A DNA stretch of 61,968 nt from Desulfobacterales bacterium (GCA_024226555.1 JAAELO010000714.1:1-61968), one strand, 5' to 3'; positions 18,525-28,257 are shown, counted from the stretch's first letter. Numbers and translations are program-made. Notes: a model not told the origin generated them from the letters alone.

Positions 18525-19436
18525 TTGAGAAACAAAATAATTAAATTAGCTATTTTGAACTTATTTATCTGCATTTTATTTTCTGCAAATATTTTGATAG
18601 CAGAAGAGCTGATAATATCTGTTGAGGAATCGGTATATAATAACTTTAAAAAATGGACATTTAACACTTCCCCCTATGAAATAACTAAATTTAATACAAT
18701 TTACAGTGATAAAGGTACTGTTGAATTGATTTTGTTACACCAGGCTCTGAAAGCTTCTGAAATTGATTTTGAAATAAAGTTAATACCTACGAAAAACAAT
18801 AGAAAAGAGAGATATCTTGTTTCCCAGGGAATTGCACATATTGCAGCACAATGTCTCTGGGAGAAAAACATAAATAAAAACGATTTTTCAGTTTCAACAC
18901 CTGTTTTATCAAAAGGGGAGTATGAAAAAGGGGTTTATGCATACTACAAAAATAGACCTGTATTTAAAGCGAAAACCGTTGAGGAGCTTCGAAAATTCAA
19001 AGCTATTGTTTTAAAATCTGATAATCCTGATCTGAAGACTTTGAAAGCTATGGATATTAAAAGTATTGAAGTGGTTTCAGATTTGAAAAAAATATACAGA
19101 TCTCTTTTTAATAAAAAAACGGATTTTGTACTTTTGGATTTCTCTGAAAACAATAAATTTAACCGGTCTATGAAGATTAAAGTTAACAAAAAATATAAAA
19201 GGAGAACGGTAAAAATAACAAGAAATGTTAAATTGTATCCGGTAAAAAACATTAAAATAGGTTTACAGGGGCAACTCCATTATATTACAACAAAAAAAGG
19301 AACAGATTCTGAAAAGATATTTGATGCCCTTGAGAAAGGAATAAAAGCTCTTAAGGAAAAGAAAATATTCAAAAAAGCTTTTGTTCAATCAGGCTGCATT
19401 AACTATAGAGTTGTTGATTGGAAACAGATTTTCTAA
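18525..19436 (+). CDS. Periplasmic solute-binding-like protein
   Basis: 303 aa from TTG 18525. AAAGGAG ends only two bases before the in-frame ATG at 18519 but lies at ideal spacing from the TTG, which decides the start. A signal peptide (KLAILNLFICILFSANILIA) precedes a family-3-type binding fold: TVELILLHQALKASEIDFEI and later lobes with ARGHIA-like GIAHIAAQ. It follows the ASKHA gene by 15 bp and precedes a kinase pair, so it may deliver a periplasmic signal to a sensor rather than to a transporter; no permease genes are nearby. Confidence 0.72.
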   Translation: MRNKIIKLAILNLFICILFSANILIAEELIISVEESVYNNFKKWTFNTSPYEITKFNTIYSDKGTVELILLHQALKASEIDFEIKLIPTKNNRKERYLVSQGIAHIAAQCLWEKNINKNDFSVSTPVLSKGEYEKGVYAYYKNRPVFKAKTVEELRKFKAIVLKSDNPDLKTLKAMDIKSIEVVSDLKKIYRSLFNKKTDFVLLDFSENNKFNRSMKIKVNKKYKRRTVKITRNVKLYPVKNIKIGLQGQLHYITTKKGTDSEKIFDALEKGIKALKEKKIFKKAFVQSGCINYRVVDWKQIF

Positions 19437-19505
19437 AATAATATACAAGAGTGTAACATCTTTTAACTCAAGGGAAGTATTACAGATTCCTCACTATAAA
19501 TTAAA

Positions 19506-20975
19506 ATGAGGTGCGACATTCGTAATAAATCTGAAGAGAAACACTTATTAAATGCTCTAGATTCTTATAAAAGAAATCTTATAGTAATCTCAAAAGACCT
19601 GAAGATTTTGGCTGCCAGCCAGGTCTCAATGGAGAAAGAGAACCGGAATATTATTGGGCGATATTGCTATGAAGCCTTATATAAAAGAGGATCAACCTGT
19701 GTTGGATGTGTTGTCAATGATGTTCTGAAATCTGGAAAACCTGTTCTTAGATATGGCAAGGATGATCCACTGATACTTGATTCAGAACCTTGTCTTTACT
19801 GTTACCCTATCATCGAAGATGGAAAAATAGAGACCCTTGCAATACTTGAGTACGATATTCCCTCAATAGAGAACATAGAATTAAGATTAAACAGAACAAG
19901 CGCATTCCTTAAAAACCTAATCAATAGTGCCGTAGATGGAATAATCTCCTGCGATAAATCAGGTAAAATTCTAATTTTCAATGAAGCGGCCTCAAAAATG
20001 AGTAACTATTCCACAGGGTATGCCCTCAAATATCTCAATATCAGAGATCTGTACCCTAAGGGTGTTGCCTATGATATTATGGAAAAATTGAGGTGTGAAG
20101 ATCACGGTGGTGTTGGTAAATTAGATTCTTACAGGATAGATACAAAAACAGATGATAATAAAAAGGTTCCAATCAGATTAAGTGCTTCCGTTATTTATGA
20201 TAGCAAAGGTGATGAGATTGCAACCATTGGGATTTTTCACGACTTAAGAAATTCTCTCAGTATGGAAGCGGATCTCGAGAAAACACAGAGTCAGTTGCAT
20301 CAGGCAGAAAAGATGGCTTCAATAGGAAAACTTACTGCAGGAGTAGCTCATCAGCTTAACAATCCACTTGGTAGCATCATTTTATTTTCAAAATTAATGA
20401 TGGAGGATTATGACCTTCCGGAAAAAGCTATTGAAGATCTAAAAAGAGTTTTAAGTGATGCCCAAAGATGCAGTGATATGGTGAAAGAGTTATTAGAGTT
20501 TTCCAGACAGACAAAACATGAGATGAACTTTATTGATATTAATACAATAATTGACAAAGCTGTATTCTTAATTGAGACCCAATCAATTTTCCAGAATATT
20601 GTTATCGAAAAAGAGATGAAAATTAACCTTCCCAATGTAAGAGGAGATCAGCAACAGTTAAGCCATGTATTCATGAATATAATTTTAAATGCTGCAGATG
20701 CTATGGATGGTTCCGGAAAGCTTTTTATTCGTTCCTGTTTAGATGAAAATAGTAAAAATGTTATTGTTGAAATTGAGGATACTGGTCCCGGTATAGATGA
20801 TAGTATTGCAAAAATGATATTTGAACCATTCTTTACCACAAAGGAGGAAGGGAAAGGGACAGGGCTTGGCTTGAGTATGGTTCAGAGCATTATTGATACC
20901 CATGGCGGTAAAATCTCTGTTGAGAAGGGTAAAGGTGGTGGTGCAAAGTTTTTACTTGAATTTTCAACAAATTAA
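19506..20975 (+). CDS. Histidine kinase with Cys-rich N-terminal domain
   Basis: 489 aa, soluble. The N-terminal PAS-like domain has five cysteines: C54, a CVGC pair (C65, C68) and a CLYC pair (C96, C99). This layout could bind a metal or Fe-S centre. A second PAS (about 135-255), HisKA with H282 in GVAHQLNNPLGS, and HATPase (N box ILNAADA, EDTGPGIDD, GKGTGLGLS) follow. It probably phosphorylates the receiver of the next gene, 17 bp downstream. A redox or metal signal is inferred from the cysteines only. Confidence 0.85.
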   Translation: MRCDIRNKSEEKHLLNALDSYKRNLIVISKDLKILAASQVSMEKENRNIIGRYCYEALYKRGSTCVGCVVNDVLKSGKPVLRYGKDDPLILDSEPCLYCYPIIEDGKIETLAILEYDIPSIENIELRLNRTSAFLKNLINSAVDGIISCDKSGKILIFNEAASKMSNYSTGYALKYLNIRDLYPKGVAYDIMEKLRCEDHGGVGKLDSYRIDTKTDDNKKVPIRLSASVIYDSKGDEIATIGIFHDLRNSLSMEADLEKTQSQLHQAEKMASIGKLTAGVAHQLNNPLGSIILFSKLMMEDYDLPEKAIEDLKRVLSDAQRCSDMVKELLEFSRQTKHEMNFIDINTIIDKAVFLIETQSIFQNIVIEKEMKINLPNVRGDQQQLSHVFMNIILNAADAMDGSGKLFIRSCLDENSKNVIVEIEDTGPGIDDSIAKMIFEPFFTTKEEGKGTGLGLSMVQSIIDTHGGKISVEKGKGGGAKFLLEFSTN

Positions 20976-20992
20976 TCGGAGAAATTTATATT

Positions 20993-22462
20993 TTGAGTAA
21001 TGAAATCTTTAAGGTTCTGGTTGTTGATGATGAAGAAGGTATAAGAGATGGCTGTAAAAGAGTTATTGAAAGAATGGATTTTCCTGTTGAAACAGCAGAA
21101 AATGGTGAAATAGCTATAGAGAAATTCAAGAAGGACAAATATTCAATTATACTTTTAGATCTTAAAATGCCTGGTATGGATGGAATTTCAGTATTAAAAG
21201 TTATAAAGGAGATAGATCCTGCCGTTATAATCATAATCATTACAGGATATGCAACAATAGACACAGCTATTGAGGCTATGAAGCAGGGTGCCTACGATTT
21301 CATATCAAAGCCTTTTGAACCTGAACATTTAAGAATAGTTTTTAATAAAGCCAGTGAGAAACTTTTTTTAGAGTTGGAACGAACAAGACTTCAGGCAGAA
21401 AAGCAAAGTATGCTTCTAGACCTTGCAGAAGAAAAAAGTAGAATAAGAAGCATAATTGACTTTCTACCTAATGGATTGTTTGTAACAAACGCTGAAAACA
21501 AAGTTGTTTTTATGAACACAGTTTTCAGGTCAGATTTTGATATTACTGTTGATGAAGGCTTATCAATCGATTCATACACAGATAACAAAACATATATTAA
21601 ACATATTGAATCCTTTTTAGATCTGACACCAGACGATGATGAGATCCCACATTTTGAACTGAAATTACCTAATGGGAAGTTTCTTCTTTCCCAGGGAAAA
21701 CCAATTTTTAGAGGAGATATTTCTGTAGGTTCCGTATTTATATTTTTAGACATCACAGAGATCAAAGCCCTTGAAAGCTTAAAGGCTGACTTTGTTGCAA
21801 AAGTTACACATGAATTAAGATCTCCTCTTGCAACTATTCATGAGCAATTAGCCGTGGTTATGAAAAATATGCCTGACACTTCAGAAAAAGATGATAAGTA
21901 TATTTTATCAAGAGCAAAAGAGAAAACAAAAGGCTTAATTTCTCTTATAAGCGATCTCCTTGATATGTCCAGAATTGAAGAGGGAGTCCACCATTATGAT
22001 ACAAGGAAAGTAAATATTCCATATGTTCTTGAAAATATCGTGGATTTTTTAAGGTCAAGGGCTGATAGTAAAAAACAGAGCCTTACATATGAATGTCATG
22101 GAAATGTTCCTGAAATAACAGGTAATCAACCTTCCATAGAAAGCATTTTTGGTAACCTTATTACCAATGCTATTATCTATACACCGGAAGAAGGTAGTAT
22201 ATTTGTAAAGGTTTCATTAAAAGACAAGTATATTAGCGTTGAAGTAATAGATACTGGTTATGGAATGGATAAAAAACATATAGATAAAATATTTGATAAA
22301 TTCTACAGGGTAAAAGATGACAATACCAGATTTATAACTGGTACCGGACTTGGTTTGCCAATTGTAAAAGCACTGGTTGAAGCTCTTTCAGGTAAGATAG
22401 TTGTTGAAAGTAGTCCCGGTAAAGGAAGTACTTTCACAGTTTTACTACCTTTTGATAATTAA
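20993..22462 (+). CDS. Receiver-PAS-histidine kinase
   Basis: 489 aa, TTG start after CGGAG. An N-terminal receiver has D56 in IILLDLKMPGMDG; a PAS (about 155-265), HisKA with H273 in VTHELRSPL, and HATPase (N box NLITNAIIY, DTGYGM, GTGLGLP) follow. It likely receives phosphate from the Cys-rich kinase just upstream and has its own kinase core, a chained relay. No DNA-binding domain, so the final output gene is not in this block. Confidence 0.87.
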   Translation: MSNEIFKVLVVDDEEGIRDGCKRVIERMDFPVETAENGEIAIEKFKKDKYSIILLDLKMPGMDGISVLKVIKEIDPAVIIIIITGYATIDTAIEAMKQGAYDFISKPFEPEHLRIVFNKASEKLFLELERTRLQAEKQSMLLDLAEEKSRIRSIIDFLPNGLFVTNAENKVVFMNTVFRSDFDITVDEGLSIDSYTDNKTYIKHIESFLDLTPDDDEIPHFELKLPNGKFLLSQGKPIFRGDISVGSVFIFLDITEIKALESLKADFVAKVTHELRSPLATIHEQLAVVMKNMPDTSEKDDKYILSRAKEKTKGLISLISDLLDMSRIEEGVHHYDTRKVNIPYVLENIVDFLRSRADSKKQSLTYECHGNVPEITGNQPSIESIFGNLITNAIIYTPEEGSIFVKVSLKDKYISVEVIDTGYGMDKKHIDKIFDKFYRVKDDNTRFITGTGLGLPIVKALVEALSGKIVVESSPGKGSTFTVLLPFDN

Positions 22463-22463
22463 C

Positions 22464-22490
22464 AGGTAACCTCTAATATTCAATTGTTTC
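22464..22490 (+). repeat. Degenerate solo left end
   Basis: GGTAACCTCTAATATTCAATT starts two bases after the kinase stop and resembles the element's left end. No right half follows. Confidence 0.5.
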
Positions 22491-22527
22491 CTTTTATTTT
22501 TGTATAAAGGTTCACTATATATAACTA

Positions 22528-22875
22528 TTATCGGTTCATTATCAGAGATATAATCAAGGTCATTATTATTCTTGCACCCAACAGATGTAAGTAGTTTTTT
22601 ATTTCAAAGGCAACACTATTTGTACAGTTATCCGTAAAAACCATGCCCTGATCAGCCATATCATCTCTGTGAATAATAGGAAACGCTAACTTACCATTCT
22701 GTTGGATCATCTCCACGTAACCTAATGTAATGTATAATTCCTTAACAGTTGTTATGTATTTGAATTTATATTTCGAAATGGCCTTTATGTACCTATATAT
22801 ATTAGTATATTTCTGTTTTTTATATGAATATTCTAAAAAAAAGTGTATAATTACATAATTGTCAAAATATCTATT
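22528..22875 (-). pseudogene. Gene remnant truncated at a foldback element
   Basis: On the minus strand the frame is open from just inside the foldback element down to 22528, about 115 codons. It reads YRYIKAISKYKFKYITTVKE, LYITLGYVEMIQQNGKLAFP, IIHRDDMADQGMVFTDN. It looks coding, but the only start is an internal GTG at 22716 (62 aa). Its true 5' end has been replaced by the element. The LYxTLGYVE piece recalls GNAT C-termini, but the family is not recognised. Confidence 0.45.
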
Positions 22876-23004
22876 GGGAACCCTCTAATAATTAGATTTT
22901 TTGATGAAATACAAGGCATGATCAAAAATAACGAGCTGACTTTACAACATTTTTTCTGGTAACAACGAAGTATTTCTCAAAAAGAGCAGTTATTAAAGAT
23001 CCCC
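22876..23004 (+). mobile_element. Foldback MITE-like element
   Basis: 129-bp copy, GGGAACCCTCTAATAATTAG to TTATTAAAGATCCCC, flanked by TATT at 22872-22875 and 23005-23008. It lies between a truncated minus-strand frame and the chemoreceptor gene. Confidence 0.85.
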
Positions 23005-23067
23005 TATTATTAATAATAAAATTTGTCCTAAAAAAATTTTTTAAACCACTTTTATAAGAGGTATGAA

Positions 23068-25068
23068 ATGGGAAAAATTAAATCTATTAAATATAAACTA
23101 TTGATAGGGGGAATGATTGTATTATTGGTTCCCATTATTATTTTAAGTGTCATTTCAATTACTAAATCTTCAAATGAATTAAAAAAACTCTCTACAGGAC
23201 AGCTTAAAAATATCGCAGTTGATTTGAACAGTGCAGTAGACAATCTTATGAAAGTTGAAGTTATACTTGCAAACTCCATAGCTGCAGATAAAAACATAAG
23301 GGAATCTATTAACAAAGTCAACAATTCCGGGCATGAAGAGCATGGAGATGTTGTTAATAATGTTCAGGAAAGCCTGAAAGAAAAATTTCAAAAAATGGGA
23401 GATACCTATCAGGGAATTTTCGTAACTGATAAAGAAGGTTTCCTTTTTACAGGAATTTTAAATAGTGGAAAAGAATACAGAGGATCAAATATAAAAACCC
23501 GGGGTTATTTCCAAAAAGCAAAAAGTACTGGAAAAACTGTAATAAGTGATTTTGTAAGGTCAAAGAGTACAAAGAAACTTATATGTGTTGTGTGTGTTCC
23601 GGTTTTTTCTGATTCTAATGAGTTTATAGGATCTGTGGGCCTTGTTATAAAAGTAGATTTTCTTGATGAACTAATATCCACCAAAACTATTGGTAAAACC
23701 GGGTACTCGTTTATGATTAATAGTAAAGGTGTAGTTCTTGCACACCCAAACAAAAAATTCATTCTAAGCCTTGATATTACAAAACTTGAAGAATTAAAAG
23801 GTCCTGCGAAGAAAATGATGTCAGGAACAGAAGGTTTTGTTGGTTACACTTTCAAAGGTACAGAAAAAACATCAGGATATGGGAAAGTTAATATTGTTAA
23901 ATGGTTTGTTGTAACCACACAAGACAATGATGAATTTTTCGCCGCATCAAGATCGATACGTAACAATAGCTTTATTGTTGCCTTTATAGCCATAATTATA
24001 GTTATTGTTTTTATTTTCTTTGGTTCTAAAAAAATTGTTGATCCAATCAATGCTGCAGTTAGTGGATTAAAAGATATAGCTGAAGGTGAGGGAGATCTCA
24101 CCATGAGGCTAAGTGTTCAAACTCAGGATGAAGTTGGAGAGCTCGCATCATGGTTTAACAATTTTATAACAAAGCTTCAAGCTATAATGAAACAAATTGC
24201 CGATAACTCTGGAATGGTTCGTACATCTGCAGATGACTTGTCAAACATATCCACAGATATGACAAAAAAAACTGATGAGACATCTCAAAGGTCAAACAAT
24301 GTTGCTGCTTCAACTGAGGAGATGAATGTAAATATTAACAGTGTTGCTGCGGCAATGGAGGAATCTTCTGCAAATCTTGATATTGTTGCATCTGCAGCTG
24401 AAGAAATGACTTCAACTATTGCTGAGATCTCAAATAATACTGAAAATGCAAGATCAATATCGAACAAAGCTGTGGACCATGCAAACGAAGTTTCAAAAAA
24501 AGTAAAAATTCTTGAAGCTGCTTCTGAACAAATTAATGATGTGACTGAGTCTATTAGTGATATATCTGAGCAAACTAACCTTCTGGCTTTAAATGCTACA
24601 ATCGAAGCTGCAAGAGCAGGAGAAGCTGGTAAAGGATTTGCTGTTGTTGCAAACGAAATTAAAGAACTCGCTCAACAAACAGCCCAGGCAACACAAAATA
24701 TAAAAAGCCAGATAACGGATATACAGCAAACAACAAACTCGGCTGTTGGTGATATAAACCAGATATCAAGCATCATAAAAGATATGAACGAAATTATTGT
24801 TACTATTGCTACAGCAATTGAAGAACAATCAATAGCAACAAAGGAAATTTCTGATAATATCTCCCATGCAAGTACTGGAATTCAGGAAGTAAATGAAAAT
24901 ATTAATCAGAGTTCAGTTGTCTCAAATGAAATATCAAGTGATATCTCAGCTGTAACAGGTGCAGTATCTGATATATCTTCAAGTAGCGGGAATGTGAAGA
25001 AAAGTTCTGATGACCTTTTAAATATGGCTGAAGAACTTAACAAGATAGTTGGTAGTTTTAAAGTATAA
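23068..25068 (+). CDS. Methyl-accepting chemotaxis protein
   Basis: 666 aa. N-terminal membrane helix (about 12-32), a periplasmic dCache-type sensor (about 35-290, including [16 protein letters not shown]), a second helix (about 297-317), HAMP, and a long coiled signalling domain whose hairpin tip reads [21 protein letters not shown]. It should control a CheA kinase and flagellar motors; the ligand is unknown. AGAGG precedes the ATG. A strong terminator follows, so it is monocistronic. No che genes in the window. Confidence 0.93.
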   Translation: MGKIKSIKYKLLIGGMIVLLVPIIILSVISITKSSNELKKLSTGQLKNIAVDLNSAVDNLMKVEVILANSIAADKNIRESINKVNNSGHEEHGDVVNNVQESLKEKFQKMGDTYQGIFVTDKEGFLFTGILNSGKEYRGSNIKTRGYFQKAKSTGKTVISDFVRSKSTKKLICVVCVPVFSDSNEFIGSVGLVIKVDFLDELISTKTIGKTGYSFMINSKGVVLAHPNKKFILSLDITKLEELKGPAKKMMSGTEGFVGYTFKGTEKTSGYGKVNIVKWFVVTTQDNDEFFAASRSIRNNSFIVAFIAIIIVIVFIFFGSKKIVDPINAAVSGLKDIAEGEGDLTMRLSVQTQDEVGELASWFNNFITKLQAIMKQIADNSGMVRTSADDLSNISTDMTKKTDETSQRSNNVAASTEEMNVNINSVAAAMEESSANLDIVASAAEEMTSTIAEISNNTENARSISNKAVDHANEVSKKVKILEAASEQINDVTESISDISEQTNLLALNATIEAARAGEAGKGFAVVANEIKELAQQTAQATQNIKSQITDIQQTTNSAVGDINQISSIIKDMNEIIVTIATAIEEQSIATKEISDNISHASTGIQEVNENINQSSVVSNEISSDISAVTGAVSDISSSSGNVKKSSDDLLNMAEELNKIVGSFKV

Positions 25069-25086
25069 TTTTTTATTTCAAATAAC

Positions 25087-25117
25087 AGGGATAGCATATT
25101 TGCTATCCCTTATTTTG
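25087..25117 (+). terminator. Rho-independent terminator of the chemoreceptor gene
   Basis: Perfect 10-bp stem AGGGATAGCA / TGCTATCCCT with a TATT loop, followed by TATTTTGG. It starts 18 bp after the stop. The reverse strand is less U-rich. Confidence 0.85.
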
Positions 25118-25154
25118 GTGATTTTGTAAAATTTCGAAAAACAAGATAATGATG

Positions 25155-25439
25155 TTAAACAGACGATACTTCTTCAAGATATTTTATACCGATTCCATAT
25201 TTTGCCCCTGATACATCTGCAACTTTGACACATCGCACCACTTTAGCATTAAAAACGGATCTGTATCCTATCATCTTGACACAAAGATCAGTTCCGGTAA
25301 CAACTTCATAATCTGAGTTGAAAAACATTCCTCCCATACTGCAATTTCCCATACTGGCGTTATTATATGAGTCTTTTCCAATTTCAGTGTAAACAATATC
25401 ACTAAGATCTTCATACCTCTCATGTTTTCTTTTATCCAT
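25155..25439 (-). CDS. PilZ domain protein
   Basis: 94 aa from ATG 25439. AAGGAGGG lies nine bases upstream and fixes this start rather than the Met 13 codons earlier. The c-di-GMP signature is present: an RxxxR-like N-terminal arm (KRKHERYEDLS) and an NxSxxG motif (NCSMGGMFF). A single-domain cytoplasmic c-di-GMP receptor, plausibly acting on motility with the chemoreceptor and flagellin of this window, and fed by the GGDEF regulator at 12.3 kb (inference). Confidence 0.85.
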   Translation of the reverse strand: MDKRKHERYEDLSDIVYTEIGKDSYNNASMGNCSMGGMFFNSDYEVVTGTDLCVKMIGYRSVFNAKVVRCVKVADVSGAKYGIGIKYLEEVSSV

Positions 25440-25500
25440 GGATGATAACCCTCCTTCTTCTTGTTTACTATTATGCAAATAACAAAATAAATGTTGTTTA

Positions 25501-25517
25501 GGGAACCTCTAATAACT
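25501..25517 (+). repeat. Solo left end of foldback element
   Basis: GGGAACCTCTAATAACT only. It lies just upstream of the PilZ gene start on the opposite strand; no right half follows. Confidence 0.6.
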
Positions 25518-25670
25518 GTATTTCAATCAAAGTACTAATTATTCGAGTTCACATTACTTAATTCGTAGTTGAAAAATTCAGGATCAGAATACATTATGTT
25601 TACCAGTAATTACATTTTACTGGAGTCAGATCTACTTTGTCAAATTTGTTAGCTTCAATATTTGGAAAAA

Positions 25671-25853
25671 ATGGAGAAGATAAAAAGTATCAACGAGTTT
25701 GAGAATATGCTAAAAAAATCTGACAGTTAATGAAATGTCCATCTGGGGAAAAAAGATCTTAAACCATGCAAACATATGATTGAGTACTGGCATACAGAAT
25801 TTGTAAATTCAGGAAACCCTGATTGGAAACATGTTCAGAATGAAGCTGTTTAA
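25671..25853 (+). pseudogene. Small gene relic with two in-frame stops
   Basis: The ATG frame reads MEKIKSINEFENMLKKSDS, meets TAA TGA at 25728-25733, then continues in the same frame with coding-like sequence (HLGKKDLKPCKHMIEYWHTE, NSGNPDWKHVQNEAV) to a final TAA at 25851. About 60 codons in all. No family recognised. It may be a decayed small gene or two tiny genes. Confidence 0.35.
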
Positions 25854-25977
25854 AGTCAGTCCTGTGGAAAAAGACTTATTTCACGAGGGTAAATGTAAAA
25901 GGGTGGAGAAAAAAGACCATTTATACCTATTTATTTATCCTGATAATTTTCAGATGCTTTTTCCAAAGCAACTTTAA
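25840..25977 (+). CDS. Possible 45-aa protein
   Basis: ATG frame overlapping the end of the preceding relic by 14 bases. It encodes MKLFKVSPVEKDLFHEGKCK and then KKDHLYLFIYPDNFQMLFPK. The composition is protein-like, but there is no clear RBS and no recognised family. It may be the frameshifted remainder of the same decayed gene. Confidence 0.3.
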   Translation: MKLFKVSPVEKDLFHEGKCKRVEKKDHLYLFIYPDNFQMLFPKQL

Positions 25978-26053
25978 ATTTTAATAGATATGAAAAAGAA
26001 AACTAAAACTAAAGGTTAATAGTTAAATCTTCTTTAATGGAAAATAAAAAAAC

Positions 26054-27541
26054 ATGAAATATGATAAATCTAAAAATACAGCAGGTTCGAGTGATGAAGC
26101 TCATAAACTCCGTGAGAAAATCCTCTCACTTGAGGAGGATATTGGCAACCTCCGGAAAGTAAATGCAGCTTTGATCGAATCCGAAGATAAATACCGAACG
26201 ATATTTGAGACAACAGGAACTGCAACCATTGTCATTGAAAATGATAAGATCATTTCCATGGTGAATACCGAGTTTGAGAATCTTTCGGGGTATACCAGGG
26301 ATGAAATTGAAGGAAAACAGGTCTGGACAGATTTTATTGATGAAAGCGACATTAAAAGGATGAAGGAGTATCATAAAAAACGTAGGAATACTCCTGATCT
26401 AGTACCAAGAAACTATGAATGCCTATTGAAGGATAAATATGGTGATTATAAGACTGCAATATTGACAGTGGCTTTGATTCCTGGAACACGCCAGAGTGTC
26501 GCTTCAGTAAGAGATATTACAGAACGGCGAAAGGCAGAAGAAGCGCTGAAGTCTTCTGAGGAAAAATTTTCTAAGGCTTTTAAATCAAGTCCTCAGGCGA
26601 TGATGATCTCAACACTGGATGAGGGGCGTGTGGTTGATGTAAACGATACACTTCTTGATATTACGGGTTATAATAAAAAGACAATTGTCGGCCTGACTCA
26701 GGAAGAGTTCCATTTATACGAGGGGATGGGGTATAAAGATTTCGTTAAAGATATAAGTTGCTCTGGCCGGATTAAAAATAAGGATGTTATATTTAGAACC
26801 ACTGAAGGAGAAATACGTTACGGATATTTATCAGCCGAAATTATTAACCTTCAGGGTACTCCGTGCATGCTAACATCAATCAGTGATATCTCAGAACAAC
26901 GAAGGCTTGAAGCAGAGATCCTGAAAATCAGTGAAGCGGAACGTCGCAAAATCGGACATGACCTCCATGATGACCTTGGGCAGCATCTGGTAGGGGTTGA
27001 AGCCTTGAGCATCCTTTTGAAACAACGGTTAGAAAATGAAGAACATCCGGAAACCTATCGGGCTGAAGAAATTTTCTTACTGATCAGAGAAGCGACAAAA
27101 AAAACGAGGAATCTTGCAAAAGGACTTTGTCCGGTGAATATGGACGAAGGAGGGCTTGTCTCTTCAATTATTGAATTCTCAAAACATATTGAAAATGTTT
27201 TTAGTGTCTCCTGCCAGTTTAAATGTGATCAGCCGCTTAAAATCGGGAATAATAGAATTGCCACAAATTTATATCATATTGTACAGGAAGCAGTAAATAA
27301 CGCTTTACGCCATGGTAAAGCTAATCGCTTGTGCATCGTCTTGACTTTGGAAGAGGAAACTGTGATGCTTACAATTACGGATAATGGTTGCGGTATTGGT
27401 GAAATTGAAAACAAATCCGGTCTTGGATTGAGGATTATGGAATACAGAGCTAAAAGTATTGGAGCACATTTGGAAATTACAGCTAACAAAGAAAAAGGGA
27501 CAAGGGTGACATGCACCATAAATCAAGAATTTTTATTGTAG
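26054..27541 (+). CDS. PAS-PAS histidine kinase, NarX/DegS (HisKA_3) type
   Basis: 495 aa, soluble. Coiled N-terminus, two PAS domains (about 40-160 and 165-285), then a HisKA_3 dimerisation helix (ERRKIGHDLHDDLGQHLVGV) with likely phospho-acceptor H305. A short HATPase follows (N box VQEAVNNALRHG, DNGCGIG, GLGLRIM). It is the cognate kinase of the NarL-type regulator whose ATG lies 31 bases before its stop. Base composition is more GC-rich than the flanking genes, hinting at a different origin for this pair and the next gene (visual impression). Confidence 0.9.
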   Translation: MKYDKSKNTAGSSDEAHKLREKILSLEEDIGNLRKVNAALIESEDKYRTIFETTGTATIVIENDKIISMVNTEFENLSGYTRDEIEGKQVWTDFIDESDIKRMKEYHKKRRNTPDLVPRNYECLLKDKYGDYKTAILTVALIPGTRQSVASVRDITERRKAEEALKSSEEKFSKAFKSSPQAMMISTLDEGRVVDVNDTLLDITGYNKKTIVGLTQEEFHLYEGMGYKDFVKDISCSGRIKNKDVIFRTTEGEIRYGYLSAEIINLQGTPCMLTSISDISEQRRLEAEILKISEAERRKIGHDLHDDLGQHLVGVEALSILLKQRLENEEHPETYRAEEIFLLIREATKKTRNLAKGLCPVNMDEGGLVSSIIEFSKHIENVFSVSCQFKCDQPLKIGNNRIATNLYHIVQEAVNNALRHGKANRLCIVLTLEEETVMLTITDNGCGIGEIENKSGLGLRIMEYRAKSIGAHLEITANKEKGTRVTCTINQEFLL

Positions 27542-28164
27542 ACGATCATCCCATTTTCAGAAAAGGTTTGGGTCAGCTGATTAATGAGGAAAGTGATATG
27601 ATCGTTTGTGGTGAAGCGGAAGAGGTTAATGAAGCAAGACGTGCGATTGAACAAACCGAACCTGATATGGTTATTGTCGATATTACCCTGAAAGACAAAA
27701 GCGGTCTTGAGCTTATTAAATATCTTCACGATGAATATGAAGATATCCCGGCACTTGTCATTTCCATGCATAACGAATCCCTTTACGCCGAACGTGCCCT
27801 CAAGTCAGGTGCCCGCGGGTATATAATGAAGGAGGAAATGACCACAAATGTAATACACGCAATACGTCATGTTCTTCAGGGGAAAATCTATGCAAGTGAC
27901 AATGTTATTAATACACTTCTCGGCAAACTGGGCAGTAAATCCGAGCTTTCTTCAAATCCTGTGGAGTCACTATCAGATCGCGAACTTGAAGTTTTCCAGC
28001 TTATTGGAAAAGGTTTTGGGAGAAAAGAAATTGCCGATATACTTGGTGTCAGTGTAAAAACAATTGGTAGTTATCGTGAGATAATCAAGCGAAAACTTAA
28101 TCTAAAAAACGCCCCTGAGCTTATGAAACGAGCCATTGAGTGGCGTAACACCAGTGGGCGCTGA
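27511..28164 (+). CDS. NarL/LuxR-type response regulator
   Basis: 217 aa. Receiver with VDDHP and D57 in MVIVDITLKDKSG, then a LuxR-type helix-turn-helix (LSDRELEVFQLIGKGFGRKE, IADILGVSVKTIGSYREII). The start is supported by AAGGGTGAC just before the ATG, inside the kinase gene, so translation is coupled. A DNA-binding transcription factor; the following CoA-transferase gene is a plausible target by position. Confidence 0.92.
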   Translation: MHHKSRIFIVDDHPIFRKGLGQLINEESDMIVCGEAEEVNEARRAIEQTEPDMVIVDITLKDKSGLELIKYLHDEYEDIPALVISMHNESLYAERALKSGARGYIMKEEMTTNVIHAIRHVLQGKIYASDNVINTLLGKLGSKSELSSNPVESLSDRELEVFQLIGKGFGRKEIADILGVSVKTIGSYREIIKRKLNLKNAPELMKRAIEWRNTSGR

Positions 28165-28175
28165 TAGTCTCTGCT

Positions 28176-28195
28176 TGGGAAACTTCTAATATCAG
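28176..28195 (+). repeat. Degenerate solo left end
   Basis: GGGAAACTTCTAATATC, 12 bases after the regulator stop, resembles the element's left end. No right half. Confidence 0.45.
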
Positions 28196-28234
28196 CCCCT
28201 CATCCATGTTATATGAGTTTGATACTAATATTAA

Positions 28235-28257
28235 AACATAGGTCTTTTGCCTATGTT
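28235..28257 (+). terminator. Hairpin after the two-component pair
   Basis: AACATAGG-TCTTTTG-CCTATGTT stem. The following sequence is only moderately T-rich (CAATCCATTCTTTT), so termination is uncertain. Confidence 0.4.

Noticed and set aside
19466-19495. Another foldback element end
   Set aside because: AAGGGAAGT..AGATTCCTC is only loosely similar and shows no second arm or flanking repeat.
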